In this document: one piece after another, positions 1 to 9,348 of the stretch | Layout of the letters: every line of letters begins with the position of its first letter | Numbering within the stretch: position 1 is the first letter of the stretch | Source of the DNA: Lelliottia nimipressuralis | GTDB lineage: Bacteria; Pseudomonadota; Gammaproteobacteria; Enterobacterales; Enterobacteriaceae | DNA: 64,000 nt | Direction: 5' to 3' | Assembly (NCBI RefSeq): GCF_004115925.1 | Contig: NZ_SDDX01000013.1 | Span: 62,001 to 126,000 of the forward strand | The notes under the pieces: generated by a model | What the model was told of the DNA's origin: nothing | The model's database searches: none | What the model saw: only the letters and a program-made list of their open reading frames with translations | Made by a program: the position numbers and the translations under genes

Positions 1-768
1 CCACGCGTAGCGGTTGACCGACTTCAGACCATCGTCAAAGGTAATCACCACCGCGCGGGCCGGCAGGTTCATTTTATTGCGCACGTAGCCTTCCAGCTGA
101 TAGAGCGTCAGCGTGGTGTAACCCTGATCGCGCAGCCAGGTCATCTGGTTGTTAAAGGCGCGCACGCTGGTGGTCGTGGAGGTGTGGCGGAAACGGGTGT
201 TCTCTTCGTCGCGCAAAATATGGTGATAGGTGATCACCGGAATACCGCTGTCTTCCTGCGCATCCAGGCTGCTGATCCACGCCAGACGGTTGCCCATGCG
301 GATTTGAAACCAGGTCTGGTTGAGTCTGTCTTTCAGCTTGCTGAGAATGGGATAGCGCAGGTTTGAACTCAGCGTACCAAACGGGGCGCTGCCGCTGTTG
401 GGTGCGTTATACACCGGGGTGTCTTTCCAGGTGATCAGATTCTGGTTACTGAGCGGCTTATTGAGATCGCCCAGGCTGTCCTGAACGCGCTGTTTCCCCT
501 GCACCTTTTCCAGATGGCCTTTGTCGATAAACCCGGTGCCAAAGCCGAAGCGAAATTCGTAATAGTCTGCTGCCGTAGGAACGACCGCAAGAATCTGCCC
601 CGCGCGCACATTGCCGACGTTAACAACCTCGTTGCCCACCTGCGCCCAGATCGCCGCATCTTCAGTGGTTTGCATATATTGAGCGGGTAAGCCCTGCTGG
701 CTTAATAAACTGGAAGAGACGCCGCCGGAGACCAGCAGCAACAGAAGGGAAAAAACACGTATAAACAT
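1..768 (-). CDS. yadE: YadE-like polysaccharide deacetylase, 5' part (gene runs off the left edge)
   Basis: The frame is open from the ATG at 768 to the window edge, giving 256 codons with no stop. E. coli YadE is about 409 residues, so the C-terminal third is missing. A hydrophobic N-terminus ([11 protein letters not shown]) looks like a signal peptide, so the protein is probably exported. The last residues visible contain TFDDG, the first metal-binding motif of the NodB/CE4 deacetylase fold, preceded by PVITYHHI. Family members remove N- or O-acetyl groups from polysaccharides; the substrate of YadE is not known. The region before the NodB domain (residues about 20-150) is consistent with an SH3-like extension. 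Assignment rests on the motif and on its place beside yadI. Confidence 0.85.
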   Translation of the reverse strand, partial: MFIRVFSLLLLLVSGGVSSSLLSQQGLPAQYMQTTEDAAIWAQVGNEVVNVGNVRAGQILAVVPTAADYYEFRFGFGTGFIDKGHLEKVQGKQRVQDSLGDLNKPLSNQNLITWKDTPVYNAPNSGSAPFGTLSSNLRYPILSKLKDRLNQTWFQIRMGNRLAWISSLDAQEDSGIPVITYHHILRDEENTRFRHTSTTTSVRAFNNQMTWLRDQGYTTLTLYQLEGYVRNKMNLPARAVVITFDDGLKSVNRYAW

Positions 769-831
769 GGGATTATTATCGACACTAAAAATCAGTCGCC
801 ATTGTAGCAAAAGCGACATCAATACCAATGT

Positions 832-1272
832 TTAATTCTTATACAGATCGTGGAGCAGGACAAAAGGCGGGTTTTTCTGCTGCTGATGCCAGAGGCTGCT
901 GACGCCGGGGATCTCCTGCCCGACCAGCGTATCGCGGAACTCGGCGCTGCTCAGCGTTTCGCGCAGCGGATACATCATCTCCAGCAATGCGTAGTTAATC
1001 CCGGAAATCACTTCACAGTTTTCATGCTTGTGACTCAACAACGCGGCGGCGCGATACGGCGCAGCGCCCGATTTGTCGGTCATAAAAATGACGCCCTCAC
1101 CGGTATCCGTCTCATGCAGCGCATCGCACATCATACGGCTTAGCATGTTGGTGCTCAGCCCGCGCCAGTAGTTCACCGCCCGGCACTGAGGCAGCGGACC
1201 CAATTTTTTTTCCAGGCGATCGATCATTGCCTGGGCATCGTCATCATGACAGGTAATCACCCAACCCAACAT
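832..1272 (-). CDS. yadI: YadI, orphan mannose-family PTS EIIA component
   Basis: The 146-residue protein has the length and near-identical sequence of E. coli YadI. It begins MLGWVITCHDD, and His9 in this position is the phosphorylated histidine of mannose-family (ManX-type) EIIA domains. No EIIB, EIIC or EIID gene is next to it, so it is an isolated phosphocarrier domain whose sugar or regulatory target cannot be deduced. It is cytoplasmic, with no signal peptide or membrane segment. It is transcribed in the same direction as yadE, which follows 64 bases downstream, so the two may share a transcript. The function is inferred from the family only. Confidence 0.88.
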   Translation of the reverse strand: MLGWVITCHDDDAQAMIDRLEKKLGPLPQCRAVNYWRGLSTNMLSRMMCDALHETDTGEGVIFMTDKSGAAPYRAAALLSHKHENCEVISGINYALLEMMYPLRETLSSAEFRDTLVGQEIPGVSSLWHQQQKNPPFVLLHDLYKN

Positions 1273-1346
1273 AGCGTCTCTCCTTTAGGGGAAAGTAGTT
1301 TAGCGGAGTGAAGATTAATTTATGGTGATAACTATCAAAGAAAATG

Positions 1347-1372
1347 CCCCGGCAGGCAGAGTGCTGCCGGGG
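1347..1372 (-). terminator. Terminator of yadGH
   Basis: A perfect 9-base-pair stem (CCCCGGCAG with CTGCCGGGG, 8-base loop) lies 8 bases beyond the yadH stop. On the minus strand it is followed by CATTTTCTTTG. It separates yadGH from yadI. Confidence 0.8.
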
Positions 1373-1379
1373 ATGCGGC

Positions 1380-2150
1380 TTAGCTGCGCAATCCACGTCC
1401 GCGCTGAATCAGATACCAGCACAGAATATAGAAAGCGATGATGAAGACGGCGAGGACGATAACGGTGGTAAACAGCGGCACGTCAGTAATGCCGAGGAAG
1501 CCAAAGCGGAAGCCGCTGATCATGTAGACAATCGGGTTCAGGTGCGACAGCGCCTGCCAGAACGGTGGCAGCAGCGTCAGGGAGTAGAACACCCCACCGA
1601 GATAGGTCAACGGCGTCAGAACAAAGGTCGGGATCAGGCTGATGTCATCGAAAGTGGTCGCAAACACCGCGTTCAACAGGCCTGCCAGCGAGAACAGGAT
1701 CGCGGTCATCAGCAGGGTCAGCGCCACGAACATCCATGAATGCACCTGGAACGGGACAAAGAACAGCGAGATAGCCGTCACCAGAATCCCTACCGCCAGC
1801 CCGCGCGCTACGCCGCCGCCCACATAACCGGCGATGATGACGTGCGTTGGCACCGGGGCCACCAGCAGTTCTTCAATATTACGCTGGAACTTCGCGCTGA
1901 AAAACGACGACGCCACGTTGGCATAGGCGTTGGTGATCACCGCCATCATGATCAGCCCCGGCACGATAAACTGCATATAGGTAAAGCCATGCATTTCACC
2001 AATACGGGAGCCAATCAGATTCCCGAAGATGATGAAATAGAGCGTCATGGTGATCACCGGCGGCACCAGAGTTTGCACCCAAATGCGCATAAAGCGGTTA
2101 ATCTCTTTGGCCCAGATACTTTTTAGCGCCACCCAGTAAAGATGCATCAT
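1380..2150 (-). CDS. yadH: YadH, ABC exporter membrane subunit
   Basis: This 256-residue integral membrane protein belongs to the ABC-2 permease family. Hydrophobic segments include LVPPVITMTLYFIIFG, FIVPGLIMMAVI, AVGILVTAISLFF, LTLLMTAILFSLAGL and VIVLAVFIIAFYILCW, consistent with six membrane spans. The ATG overlaps the TGA of yadG in the arrangement ATGA, so the two genes are translationally coupled. YadG and YadH form a two-gene transporter; ABC-2 systems usually export drugs, lipids or polysaccharides, but the substrate here is unknown. Its length and sequence match the E. coli protein. Confidence 0.93.
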   Translation of the reverse strand: MMHLYWVALKSIWAKEINRFMRIWVQTLVPPVITMTLYFIIFGNLIGSRIGEMHGFTYMQFIVPGLIMMAVITNAYANVASSFFSAKFQRNIEELLVAPVPTHVIIAGYVGGGVARGLAVGILVTAISLFFVPFQVHSWMFVALTLLMTAILFSLAGLLNAVFATTFDDISLIPTFVLTPLTYLGGVFYSLTLLPPFWQALSHLNPIVYMISGFRFGFLGITDVPLFTTVIVLAVFIIAFYILCWYLIQRGRGLRS

Positions 2151-3073
2151 GCCTGCTCTCCTTGTTTATCCTGGACCAGCGAGACAAACAGTTCTTCCAG
2201 TCGGTTAGCTTTGTTACGCATACTTAATACCTGAATGCCCTGCGCGCTCAGCTGCGCAAAGACGCTGTTAATGCCCTGCTCGCGCAGGACTTCCACTTCC
2301 AGCGTCGACGTGTCTACCAGACGATACTGATAGCCCTCCAGCTTCGGCAGCGGGCTTTTGGCCGCCAGATCGAGGATAAAGGTTTCGGACTTCAGCTTGG
2401 ACAGCAGGTTCTTCATCGAGGTGTTTTCCACCAGCTCACCGCGCTGAATGATGCCGATATTGCGGCACAGCATTTCAGCTTCTTCGAGGTAGTGGGTGGT
2501 CAGAATGATGGTGGTGCCTTTGTCGTTCAAATCTTTAAGGAAACCCCACATCGAGCGGCGCAGTTCGATATCCACGCCTGCCGTTGGCTCATCAAGGATC
2601 AGCAGTTTTGGCTCGTGCATCAGGGCGCGGGCGATCATCAGACGGCGCTTCATCCCGCCGGAGAGCATACGCGCACGTTCGCCGCGTTTTTCCCACAGAT
2701 CGAGCTGTTTGAGGTACTTTTCGCTGCGCTCGATGGCGTCCTGACGTTCTACGCCGTAGTAACCCGCCTGATTCACCACAATTTGCTGCACGGTTTCAAA
2801 CGGGTTGAAGTTAAATTCCTGCGGCACCAGCCCCAGCTGACGTTTGGCGTTGACCACATCTTTTTCGAGATCGTAGCCAAACACCGCGACGCTGCCCGAA
2901 GACTTGTTCACCAGCGAGCTGATGATGCCGATGGTCGTGGATTTCCCCGCGCCATTCGGCCCCAGCAGGGCGTAGAAATCCCCCGCTTCGACCTGCAAAT
3001 CAATTCCGCGCAGCGCCTGAACGCCGCCCGGATAGACTTTTTTAAGCTGCTTAAGCTCAAGTGCGATAGTCAT
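2147..3073 (-). CDS. yadG: YadG, ABC exporter ATPase subunit
   Basis: The 308-residue protein is the ATP-binding partner of YadH. The Walker A motif GPNGAGKST is at residues 38-46, the ABC signature LSGGM at 137-141, and the Walker B run LLILDEP at 157-163, followed by the switch histidine in ILTTHYLEEAE. The C-terminal 80 residues form the accessory region common in ABC-2 ATPases. It is the first gene of the yadGH operon and is divergent from can; the 107-base interval to the can start must hold both promoters. The substrate is not known. Confidence 0.94.
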   Translation of the reverse strand: MTIALELKQLKKVYPGGVQALRGIDLQVEAGDFYALLGPNGAGKSTTIGIISSLVNKSSGSVAVFGYDLEKDVVNAKRQLGLVPQEFNFNPFETVQQIVVNQAGYYGVERQDAIERSEKYLKQLDLWEKRGERARMLSGGMKRRLMIARALMHEPKLLILDEPTAGVDIELRRSMWGFLKDLNDKGTTIILTTHYLEEAEMLCRNIGIIQRGELVENTSMKNLLSKLKSETFILDLAAKSPLPKLEGYQYRLVDTSTLEVEVLREQGINSVFAQLSAQGIQVLSMRNKANRLEELFVSLVQDKQGEQA

Positions 3074-3180
3074 GAATTAAACTTACCTATAGTTCTGACA
3101 CACGTTGTGTGGTTTCAATAAAAGTCGAGTTACCCTATATTAGCGCAACGCTATTACTCGGTTACAGGTCGTTAACCTCT

Positions 3181-3843
3181 ATGAATGACATAGATACACT
3201 CATCAGCAACAATGCACTATGGTCAAAAATGCTGGTAGAAGAGGACCCGGGATTTTTTGAGAAGCTGGCGAAGGCGCAGAATCCACGTTTTTTATGGATT
3301 GGATGCTCTGACAGCCGCGTCCCGGCGGAACGCCTGACAGGCCTTGATTCGGGTGAACTGTTCGTTCACCGTAACGTCGCAAACCTGGTCATTCACACCG
3401 ATCTCAATTGCCTTTCCGTCGTGCAGTACGCGGTTGATGTGCTGGAAGTTGAGCACATTATTATCTGCGGCCATTACGGCTGCGGTGGTGTGCAGGCGGC
3501 GGTCGAAAACCCGGAGCTGGGGCTGATCGACAACTGGCTGCTGCATATTCGCGATATCTGGTTCAAACATAGCTCACTGCTGGGCGAAATGCCGCAGGAG
3601 CGTCGCCTCGACACCCTGTGCGAGCTTAATGTGATGGAGCAGGTCTATAACCTTGGCCACTCCACCATCATGCAGTCAGCATGGAAGCGCGGGCAGAAAG
3701 TCTCCGTTCACGGCTGGGCGTACGGTATCCATGATGGATTGCTGCGCAATCTGGAAGTGACCGCCACCAATCGCGAAACCCTGGAGCAGCGCTACCGTTC
3801 CGGGATTGCCAACCTGAAGCTCAAGCACGTTAACCACAAATAA
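3181..3843 (+). CDS. can: Beta-class carbonic anhydrase
   Basis: The 220-residue enzyme interconverts CO2 and bicarbonate, supplying bicarbonate for carboxylases during growth in air. The zinc ligands of the beta class are present: Cys42 and Asp44 in CSDSR, and His98 and Cys101 in GHYGCGG. Arg46 of the Asp-Arg dyad is also present. I chose the ATG at 3181 ([11 protein letters not shown]), which gives the exact E. coli length; the frame stays open further upstream, but that extension is not conserved. The protein is cytoplasmic. It is divergent from yadG and convergent with hpt. Confidence 0.96.
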   Translation: MNDIDTLISNNALWSKMLVEEDPGFFEKLAKAQNPRFLWIGCSDSRVPAERLTGLDSGELFVHRNVANLVIHTDLNCLSVVQYAVDVLEVEHIIICGHYGCGGVQAAVENPELGLIDNWLLHIRDIWFKHSSLLGEMPQERRLDTLCELNVMEQVYNLGHSTIMQSAWKRGQKVSVHGWAYGIHDGLLRNLEVTATNRETLEQRYRSGIANLKLKHVNHK

Positions 3844-3848
3844 CCTGC

Positions 3849-3883
3849 AAAAAAGCCGGGCGGCGGCTTCGCCTTACCCGGCC
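3849..3883 (-). repeat. REP-like palindrome and hpt terminator (copy A)
   Basis: This GC-rich imperfect palindrome differs from the copy at 7134-7168 at only two of 35 positions, in the opposite orientation. On the minus strand it ends in CGGCTTTTTT, so besides being a REP-type element it can end hpt transcription. It lies between the convergent genes can and hpt. Confidence 0.75.
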
Positions 3884-3910
3884 TTAAGATGTGCCGTTCA
3901 CGCTTTACAG

Positions 3911-3936
3911 GCCCGGTCAGCACAGCGCTTCCGGGC
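3911..3936. repeat. REP-like palindrome (copy D)
   Basis: The sequence GCCCGGTCAGCACAGCGCTT followed by CCGGGC forms an imperfect hairpin with the GCCGGG-type ends of the nearby REP-like units. It lies just after the hpt stop, beside copy A. The match is looser than between copies A and B. Confidence 0.5.
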
Positions 3937-3949
3937 TAGCCCGCTGAGA

Positions 3950-4486
3950 TTACTCGTCCAGCAGTACCACTTTCCCGACATACGGCAGATGGCGATAACG
4001 CTGTGCGTAATCGATGCCGTAACCCACCACGAACTCGTCTGGAATTGAGAAACCAACAAATTCAACCGGGACGTCAACTTCACGGCGAGTCGGTTTATCC
4101 AGCAGGGTGCAGATCGCCAGGGATTTCGGGCCGCGCAGGCTCAGGATCTCGCGCACTTTAGAGAGCGTGTTACCGGAGTCGATAATATCCTCTACGATTA
4201 ACACATCCTTGCCGCGAATATCTTCATCCAGATCTTTCAGGATTTTCACGTCACGGGTGGTCGACATACCGCTACCGTAGCTGGACGCGGTCATGAAATC
4301 CACTTCATGGGACACCTGAACTTCACGGCACAGGTCTGCCATGAACATGAATGAGCCGCGCAGCAGACCCACCAGCACCATATCGCTGCCGCTTTCCTGA
4401 TAACGTTCGGTGATTTGACGACCCAGTTCGGCGATACGCGCTTTGATCTCCGCTTCCGGGATCATCACTTCAACACTATGTTTCAT
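3950..4486 (-). CDS. hpt: Hypoxanthine phosphoribosyltransferase
   Basis: The enzyme salvages hypoxanthine (and guanine weakly) by joining it to PRPP to give IMP. The start [13 protein letters not shown] at 4486 gives 178 residues, the E. coli length; an in-frame ATG nine codons upstream is not conserved. The PRPP loop [14 protein letters not shown] near residues 98-111 carries the two acidic residues of type I phosphoribosyltransferases. The protein is cytoplasmic. The gene is divergent from gcd and convergent with can, with two REP-like hairpins after its stop. Confidence 0.95.
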   Translation of the reverse strand: MKHSVEVMIPEAEIKARIAELGRQITERYQESGSDMVLVGLLRGSFMFMADLCREVQVSHEVDFMTASSYGSGMSTTRDVKILKDLDEDIRGKDVLIVEDIIDSGNTLSKVREILSLRGPKSLAICTLLDKPTRREVDVPVEFVGFSIPDEFVVGYGIDYAQRYRHLPYVGKVVLLDE

Positions 4487-4611
4487 ATTACTAACCGTAT
4501 GATTTAAAACCAATCTATCACTGCGGATGCAGATACGTCCGGCAATGATTCACAAGTACGGCAGTATACCAGCAAATGGATTCGCCTGGCGCATGAGTTA
4601 CAAAAAGCTCA

Positions 4612-4648
4612 TTTTGTGATTCCGATCACACTTGTTAATACCTATAAT
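4612..4648 (+). promoter_or_regulatory. CRP site and -10 element of the gcd promoter
   Basis: TGTGA (4615-4619) and TCACA (4626-4630) are perfect CRP half-sites with the correct 6-base spacing. A TATAAT -10 element lies at 4643-4648. The CRP centre falls at about -32 from the expected start point, over the -35 region, a position that favours repression. E. coli gcd is reported to be repressed by cAMP-CRP, which agrees. Confidence 0.8.
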
Positions 4649-4690
4649 TAATTGCTATCAAATAATTAACAAACTACAGAGTACTTTTCT

Positions 4691-7081
4691 ATGGCTGAAA
4701 TAAAATCTCAACAGCCGCGTCTACTGGTAACGTTAACAGCCGCTTTTGCCGCATTCTGCGCGCTGTATCTGTTAATCGGTGGCGTATGGCTGGTCGCGCT
4801 TGGCGGCTCCTGGTACTACCCGATTGCGGGCCTGGTCATGATTGCTGTGACCGTCCTGCTTTTGCGGCGTAAACGTTCCGCGCTGTGGCTTTACGCAGCA
4901 CTTCTGCTCGCAACCATGATCTGGGGTGTCTGGGAGGTCGGCTTCGATTTCTGGGCGCTCACGCCGCGTAGCGACATTCTCGTCTTCTTTGGTATCTGGC
5001 TGATCTTGCCCTTCGTCTGGCGTCGCCTGCTGGTGCCGTCCAGCGGTGCGGTTGCGGCACTGGTCGTGGCGTTGCTCATCACCGGTGGCATTCTGACCTG
5101 GGCCGGATTTAACGATCCGCAGGAAGTGAAAGGTACCCTGAGTGCCGATTCCACGCCTGCCGCCGCCATTTCTCAGGTGGCTGACGGCGACTGGCCGGCG
5201 TATGGGCGCAATCAGGAAGGACAACGTTACTCGCCGCTGAAGCAAATCAACGCCGATAACGTGAAAAACCTGAAAGAAGCCTGGACGTTCCGTACCGGCG
5301 ATCTGAAGCAGCCGAACGATCCGGGTGAGCTGACCAACGAAGTCACCCCGATCAAAGTGGGCGACATGCTGTACCTGTGTACCGCTCACCAGCGTCTGTT
5401 CGCGTTGGATGCGTCGACCGGTAAGGAAAAATGGCACTTTGATCCGCAGCTGAACACCAACACCTCCTTCCAGCACGTGACCTGTCGTGGCGTCTCTTAC
5501 CACGAAGCGCGCGCGGACAACGCCAGCCCGGACGTGGTGGCTGATTGTCCTCGCCGTATCATGCTGCCGGTGAACGATGGCCGTCTGTTTGCGATCAACG
5601 CCGAAACCGGCAAGCTGTGCGAAACCTTTGCCAACAAAGGTATCCTCAACCTGCAGACCAATATGCCGGATACCACGCCGGGCCTGTACGAGCCGACGTC
5701 GCCGCCGATCATCACCGATAAAACCATCGTCATTGCCGGTTCTGTCACGGATAACTTCTCTACCCGTGAAACCTCGGGTGTGATTCGTGGTTTCGACGTG
5801 AACACCGGCAAACTGCTGTGGGCCTTCGATCCGGGCGCGAAAGATCCTAACGCCATCCCGTCGGATGAACACACCTTTACCTTTAACTCACCGAACTCCT
5901 GGGCACCGGCAGCGTATGACGCGAAGCTGGACCTGGTCTATCTGCCGATGGGCGTGACCACGCCGGATATCTGGGGCGGGAACCGTACGCCAGAGCAGGA
6001 GCGTTACGCGAGTGCCATCGTGGCGCTGAACGCAACGACCGGGAAACTGGCCTGGAGCTATCAAACCGTTCACCACGATCTGTGGGATATGGATATGCCG
6101 TCCCAGCCAACGCTGGCCGACATTACCGTCAACGGGAAAACTGTTCCGGTCATCTACGCGCCAGCGAAAACCGGCAACATCTTCGTGCTCGACCGTTCTA
6201 ACGGCAAACTGGTGGTTCCGGCTCCGGAAAAACCGGTACCGCAGGGCGCAGCGAAAGGCGACTACGTTTCGAAAACGCAGCCGTTCTCTGACCTGAGCTT
6301 CCGTCCGAAGAAAGATCTGACCGGCGCGGACATGTGGGGCGCCACGATGTTCGATCAGCTGGTGTGCCGCGTGATGTTCCATCAGCTGCGCTATGAAGGC
6401 ATCTTCACCCCGCCGTCTGAGCAGGGCACGCTGGTCTTCCCGGGTAACTTGGGGATGTTTGAATGGGGCGGTATCTCGGTCGATCCAAACCGTCAGGTGG
6501 CGATTGCCAACCCGATGGCGCTGCCGTTTGTCTCGAAGCTGATCCCACGCGGTCCTGGTAACCCGATGGAGCAGCCGAAAGACGCGAAAGGCAGCGGTAC
6601 CGAAGCCGGTATTCAGCCGCAGTACGGCGTGCCGTATGGCGTTACGCTGAACCCGTTCCTCTCTCCGTTTGGCCTGCCGTGTAAACAGCCTGCCTGGGGT
6701 TACATCTCCGCGCTGGATCTGAAAACGAACCAGGTAGTATGGAAAAAACGTATTGGTACGCCACAGGACAGCATGCCGTTCCCGATGCCGGTTCCTGTTC
6801 CGTTCAATATGGGTATGCCGATGCTCGGCGGCCCGATCTCTACTGCCGGAAACGTTCTGTTCATCGCGGCAACCGCAGATAACTACCTGCGCGCGTACAA
6901 CATGACTAACGGTGAGAAACTGTGGCAAGGCCGTCTGCCGGCCGGTGGACAAGCCACACCGATGACCTACGAAGCGAATGGCAAGCAGTACGTTGTCATC
7001 TCCGCGGGCGGTCACGGGTCATTTGGCACGAAGATGGGCGACTATATCGTCGCGTATGCGTTGCCGGATGATGTGAAGTAG
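4691..7081 (+). CDS. gcd: Membrane-bound PQQ-dependent glucose dehydrogenase
   Basis: The 796-residue quinoprotein oxidises glucose to gluconolactone in the periplasm and passes electrons to ubiquinone. The first ~140 residues contain five hydrophobic membrane spans (for example LTAAFAAFCALYLLIGGVW and VAALVVALLITGGILTWAGF). The remainder is a periplasmic eight-bladed beta-propeller with repeated tryptophan-docking segments (TGKEKWHF, TGKLLWAFD, TGKLAWSYQ, NGEKLWQG). The length equals that of E. coli Gcd. No PQQ biosynthesis genes are in the window; E. coli makes only the apoenzyme, so activity may depend on external PQQ unless this strain has pqq genes elsewhere. The upstream region has a CRP site. 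Confidence 0.97.
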   Translation: MAEIKSQQPRLLVTLTAAFAAFCALYLLIGGVWLVALGGSWYYPIAGLVMIAVTVLLLRRKRSALWLYAALLLATMIWGVWEVGFDFWALTPRSDILVFFGIWLILPFVWRRLLVPSSGAVAALVVALLITGGILTWAGFNDPQEVKGTLSADSTPAAAISQVADGDWPAYGRNQEGQRYSPLKQINADNVKNLKEAWTFRTGDLKQPNDPGELTNEVTPIKVGDMLYLCTAHQRLFALDASTGKEKWHFDPQLNTNTSFQHVTCRGVSYHEARADNASPDVVADCPRRIMLPVNDGRLFAINAETGKLCETFANKGILNLQTNMPDTTPGLYEPTSPPIITDKTIVIAGSVTDNFSTRETSGVIRGFDVNTGKLLWAFDPGAKDPNAIPSDEHTFTFNSPNSWAPAAYDAKLDLVYLPMGVTTPDIWGGNRTPEQERYASAIVALNATTGKLAWSYQTVHHDLWDMDMPSQPTLADITVNGKTVPVIYAPAKTGNIFVLDRSNGKLVVPAPEKPVPQGAAKGDYVSKTQPFSDLSFRPKKDLTGADMWGATMFDQLVCRVMFHQLRYEGIFTPPSEQGTLVFPGNLGMFEWGGISVDPNRQVAIANPMALPFVSKLIPRGPGNPMEQPKDAKGSGTEAGIQPQYGVPYGVTLNPFLSPFGLPCKQPAWGYISALDLKTNQVVWKKRIGTPQDSMPFPMPVPVPFNMGMPMLGGPISTAGNVLFIAATADNYLRAYNMTNGEKLWQGRLPAGGQATPMTYEANGKQYVVISAGGHGSFGTKMGDYIVAYALPDDVK

Positions 7082-7096
7082 ATGTGAGTGAAATGC

Positions 7097-7125
7097 AAAA
7101 CGGCAACCTTCGGGTTGCCGTTTTT
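7097..7125 (+). terminator. Bidirectional terminator between gcd and cueO
   Basis: An 8-base-pair stem CGGCAACC / GGTTGCCG with a TTCG tetraloop (7101-7120) is flanked by AAAA and TTTTT. It should stop gcd on the plus strand and, since it is symmetric, also readthrough from cueO. Confidence 0.93.
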
Positions 7126-7133
7126 AGAACTCT

Positions 7134-7168
7134 GGCCGGGTAAGGCGAAAACGCCGCCCGGCTTTTTT
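7134..7168 (+). repeat. REP-like palindrome with T run (copy B)
   Basis: This is a 35-base unit nearly identical to copy A at 3849-3883 but inverted. It ends in six T residues on the plus strand, making a second terminator for gcd. The T run overlaps the cueO stop codon. Confidence 0.75.
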
Positions 7169-8738
7169 ACACCGTAAATCCTAGCATCATCCCCGTATCT
7201 TCATGTTCCAGCAGATGGCAGTGGGCCATATAGGCAAACTCCTTCGGCGCGTCATGCTCAAACTTCACCAGCACTTCGCTGACTCCGCCCTCCACCCGCA
7301 CCGTATCTTTCCAGCCCGTTCGATGTGCCGCCGGCGCTTTGCCGTTCTCGGAGATAATGCGGAACTGCGTGCCGTGAATGTGGAACGGATGCAGCATCAT
7401 GTCGCCCTCGCCTGAAATCACCCAGCGTTCGTACTGGCCCTTGCTGGCCGCAAACATCGGGGTGTTCATATCAAAGGCCTGGCCGTTGATACGGTTGGCG
7501 TTATGGAAATCAAACCCTTTCCCGCCGCCGTGATTCATATGGCCCATGTTGCCCATCTTGCCGTGGTCCATATTCATATGCCCCATCGACTGGCCGTGGT
7601 GCATGCCCGCCATCGCCTGATCGCCATATTTGTTCATCAATGCCTGCATGCCCATCATGTCGAGCATGGGGTCCATCGACAGCTGGAGTTTGCGCTGGGT
7701 TAATCCGTCGAGGGACGGCATCGCAGGCATGGCCGCCAGCGTATCCGGCAGCGTGCCGGAGGCCGTCACCCGCAGCGGCTGAATGCGCAGCACCGGATGC
7801 GGCTTATCGAACGGCGCAACGGCCATCCCCATCTGACTCACCGGGAGCGTAATGAGGTCAAACGGTTTCCCGTCGCTGATATCCACCAGCACTTCGAAAC
7901 GCTCACCCATCAGCATCGGCAGCTCGCTGACTTTCACCGGCTCAGCCAGCAGCCCGCCGTCGCTCGCCACCACGTACATTGGACGCTGGTCGCTGGTGGC
8001 AAAGTTGAGAGAGCGCGCGTTACAGCCGTTGAGCAAGCGCAGGCGCAGCCAGCCTCGTGGCGCTGAATGCTGCGGATAAATCGCCCCGTTGGTGAGGAGC
8101 GTGTCGCCAAACCAGCCGACGGCGGCGCTCATCACGTCGAGCTGATAGTCAATCTGCCCCTCAGCGGTAAATTTCTTGTCCTGTACGATCACCGGCACAT
8201 CGTCGATGCCCCACTGTTTTGGCAGACGCAGCATCCGGCTTTCGTCGTCTTCAATGAGCACCAGCCCCGCCAGCCCCATCGCCACCTGATGCCCGGTTTT
8301 GCCGTGCTGATGGGGATGGAACCAGCAGGTCGCCGCGTGCTGGTCAGGGGTAAAGGTCACCGTGCGCTCACCGCCCGCTTTGATCACCCCTTGCGGGCCA
8401 CCGTCGACCTCGCCGGGAACCTCCAGGCCATGCCAGTGCAACGTCGTCTCTTCCGCAAGGGTATTATGAATATTCACCGTCACCGGTTTGCCCCGGGAAA
8501 GCTGAAGCGCCGGACCGAGCAAATTACCGTTATATCCCCATGTGGTGGCCTGATGCGCGCCAAAGGTCGATTTTCCCGACTGAACCATTAACTGGATGCG
8601 ACTGCGGGCGTCGGCAGTCAGTAAATCAGGGATGGGGAGGGTGGGTCTGTCGGCGGCGAATGCGGCGCGGCTCCATAAAGGTAACGCGCTGGCAGCCCCC
8701 AGTACGGCTGAATATTTCAAAAAATCACGACGTTGCAT
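7167..8738 (-). CDS. cueO: CueO, periplasmic multicopper (cuprous) oxidase
   Basis: CueO oxidises toxic Cu(I) to Cu(II) in the periplasm using oxygen. The N-terminus [18 protein letters not shown] is a twin-arginine export signal. Copper motifs are complete: HWHG near residue 100, [15 protein letters not shown], and [13 protein letters not shown] at the C-terminus for type 1-3 copper. A Met/His-rich insert near residues 355-400 ([18 protein letters not shown]) binds extra copper, as in E. coli. An ATG two codons upstream exists, but the AAGGA ribosome site is best spaced for the ATG at 8738, which also matches E. coli. A CueR-type promoter precedes it. Confidence 0.96.
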   Translation of the reverse strand: MQRRDFLKYSAVLGAASALPLWSRAAFAADRPTLPIPDLLTADARSRIQLMVQSGKSTFGAHQATTWGYNGNLLGPALQLSRGKPVTVNIHNTLAEETTLHWHGLEVPGEVDGGPQGVIKAGGERTVTFTPDQHAATCWFHPHQHGKTGHQVAMGLAGLVLIEDDESRMLRLPKQWGIDDVPVIVQDKKFTAEGQIDYQLDVMSAAVGWFGDTLLTNGAIYPQHSAPRGWLRLRLLNGCNARSLNFATSDQRPMYVVASDGGLLAEPVKVSELPMLMGERFEVLVDISDGKPFDLITLPVSQMGMAVAPFDKPHPVLRIQPLRVTASGTLPDTLAAMPAMPSLDGLTQRKLQLSMDPMLDMMGMQALMNKYGDQAMAGMHHGQSMGHMNMDHGKMGNMGHMNHGGGKGFDFHNANRINGQAFDMNTPMFAASKGQYERWVISGEGDMMLHPFHIHGTQFRIISENGKAPAAHRTGWKDTVRVEGGVSEVLVKFEHDAPKEFAYMAHCHLLEHEDTGMMLGFTV

Positions 8739-8772
8739 GTTCATTCCTTTTTTCCGTGCAGGCGATATTTTG

Positions 8773-8803
8773 AGCTTAAACCCTCCCCTTGGGAGAAGGT
8801 CAA
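8773..8803 (-). promoter_or_regulatory. CueR-type promoter of cueO
   Basis: On the minus strand, -35 TTGACC (8798-8803) and -10 TAAGCT (8773-8778) are separated by 19 bases. The long spacer holds a CCTTCTCC / GGGGAGGG dyad. This unusual spacing with a central dyad is the hallmark of MerR-family copper promoters and closely resembles the known copA and cueO promoters bound by CueR. Confidence 0.88.
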
Positions 8804-8883
8804 GTAAAGCGGCAATAATAAAGGTCGTCGCGCTGGTATCAAGTATGCTAACGTTTAATTTCCGTGACGCAGTGGTAAAAGCA

Positions 8884-9231
8884 ATGAAGACGTTTTTCAG
8901 GACAATTTTGTTCGCCAGCCTGGTGGCGATGAGTGCGAACAGTTATGCGCTGAGTGAAAACGAAGCGGAAGATATGGCCGATCTGACGGCAGTTTTTGTT
9001 TTCCTGAAAAACGATTGTGGATACCAGAATTTACCTAACGGGCAGATTCGTCGCGCACTGGTTTTTTTTGCCCAGCAGAATCAATGGGATCTCAGCAACT
9101 ACGATAGCTTTGACATGAAGGCGCTCGGTGAAGACAGTTACCGCGATTTAAGCGGCATTGGCATTCCTGTCGCGAAAAAATGCAAAGCGCTGGCCCGCGA
9201 TTCGCTGAGCCTGCTCGCCTACGTGAAGTAA
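8884..9231 (+). CDS. yacC: YacC, small exported protein of the PulS/OutS pilotin-like family
   Basis: The start [22 protein letters not shown] at 8884 gives 115 residues and a clean Sec signal peptide with an AXA cleavage site; this is the E. coli YacC length. The mature part ([26 protein letters not shown]...) has two cysteines and resembles PulS/OutS pilotins, which guide secretins of type II secretion systems. No lipobox cysteine follows the signal, so it is not an obvious lipoprotein, and no secretin gene is nearby. It is divergent from cueO. Its actual role is not established. Confidence 0.87.
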   Translation: MKTFFRTILFASLVAMSANSYALSENEAEDMADLTAVFVFLKNDCGYQNLPNGQIRRALVFFAQQNQWDLSNYDSFDMKALGEDSYRDLSGIGIPVAKKCKALARDSLSLLAYVK

Positions 9232-9348
9232 CCCTTCCCGACGCCCCTTTGTTGCAATGATGGCCGTGCATGCGCGGTCGTTGTTGGCTATGATGTTGCG
9301 CCCATTTTGCGTGGGTGTAATGGATGTTAACAAAGGAGGTATCAGCCT

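Noticed and set aside
4772-7015. Two long minus-strand frames opposite gcd
   Set aside because: They are shadows of gcd codon bias. Their products are rich in Arg, His and Gln without domains, and neither has a ribosome site or operon context.
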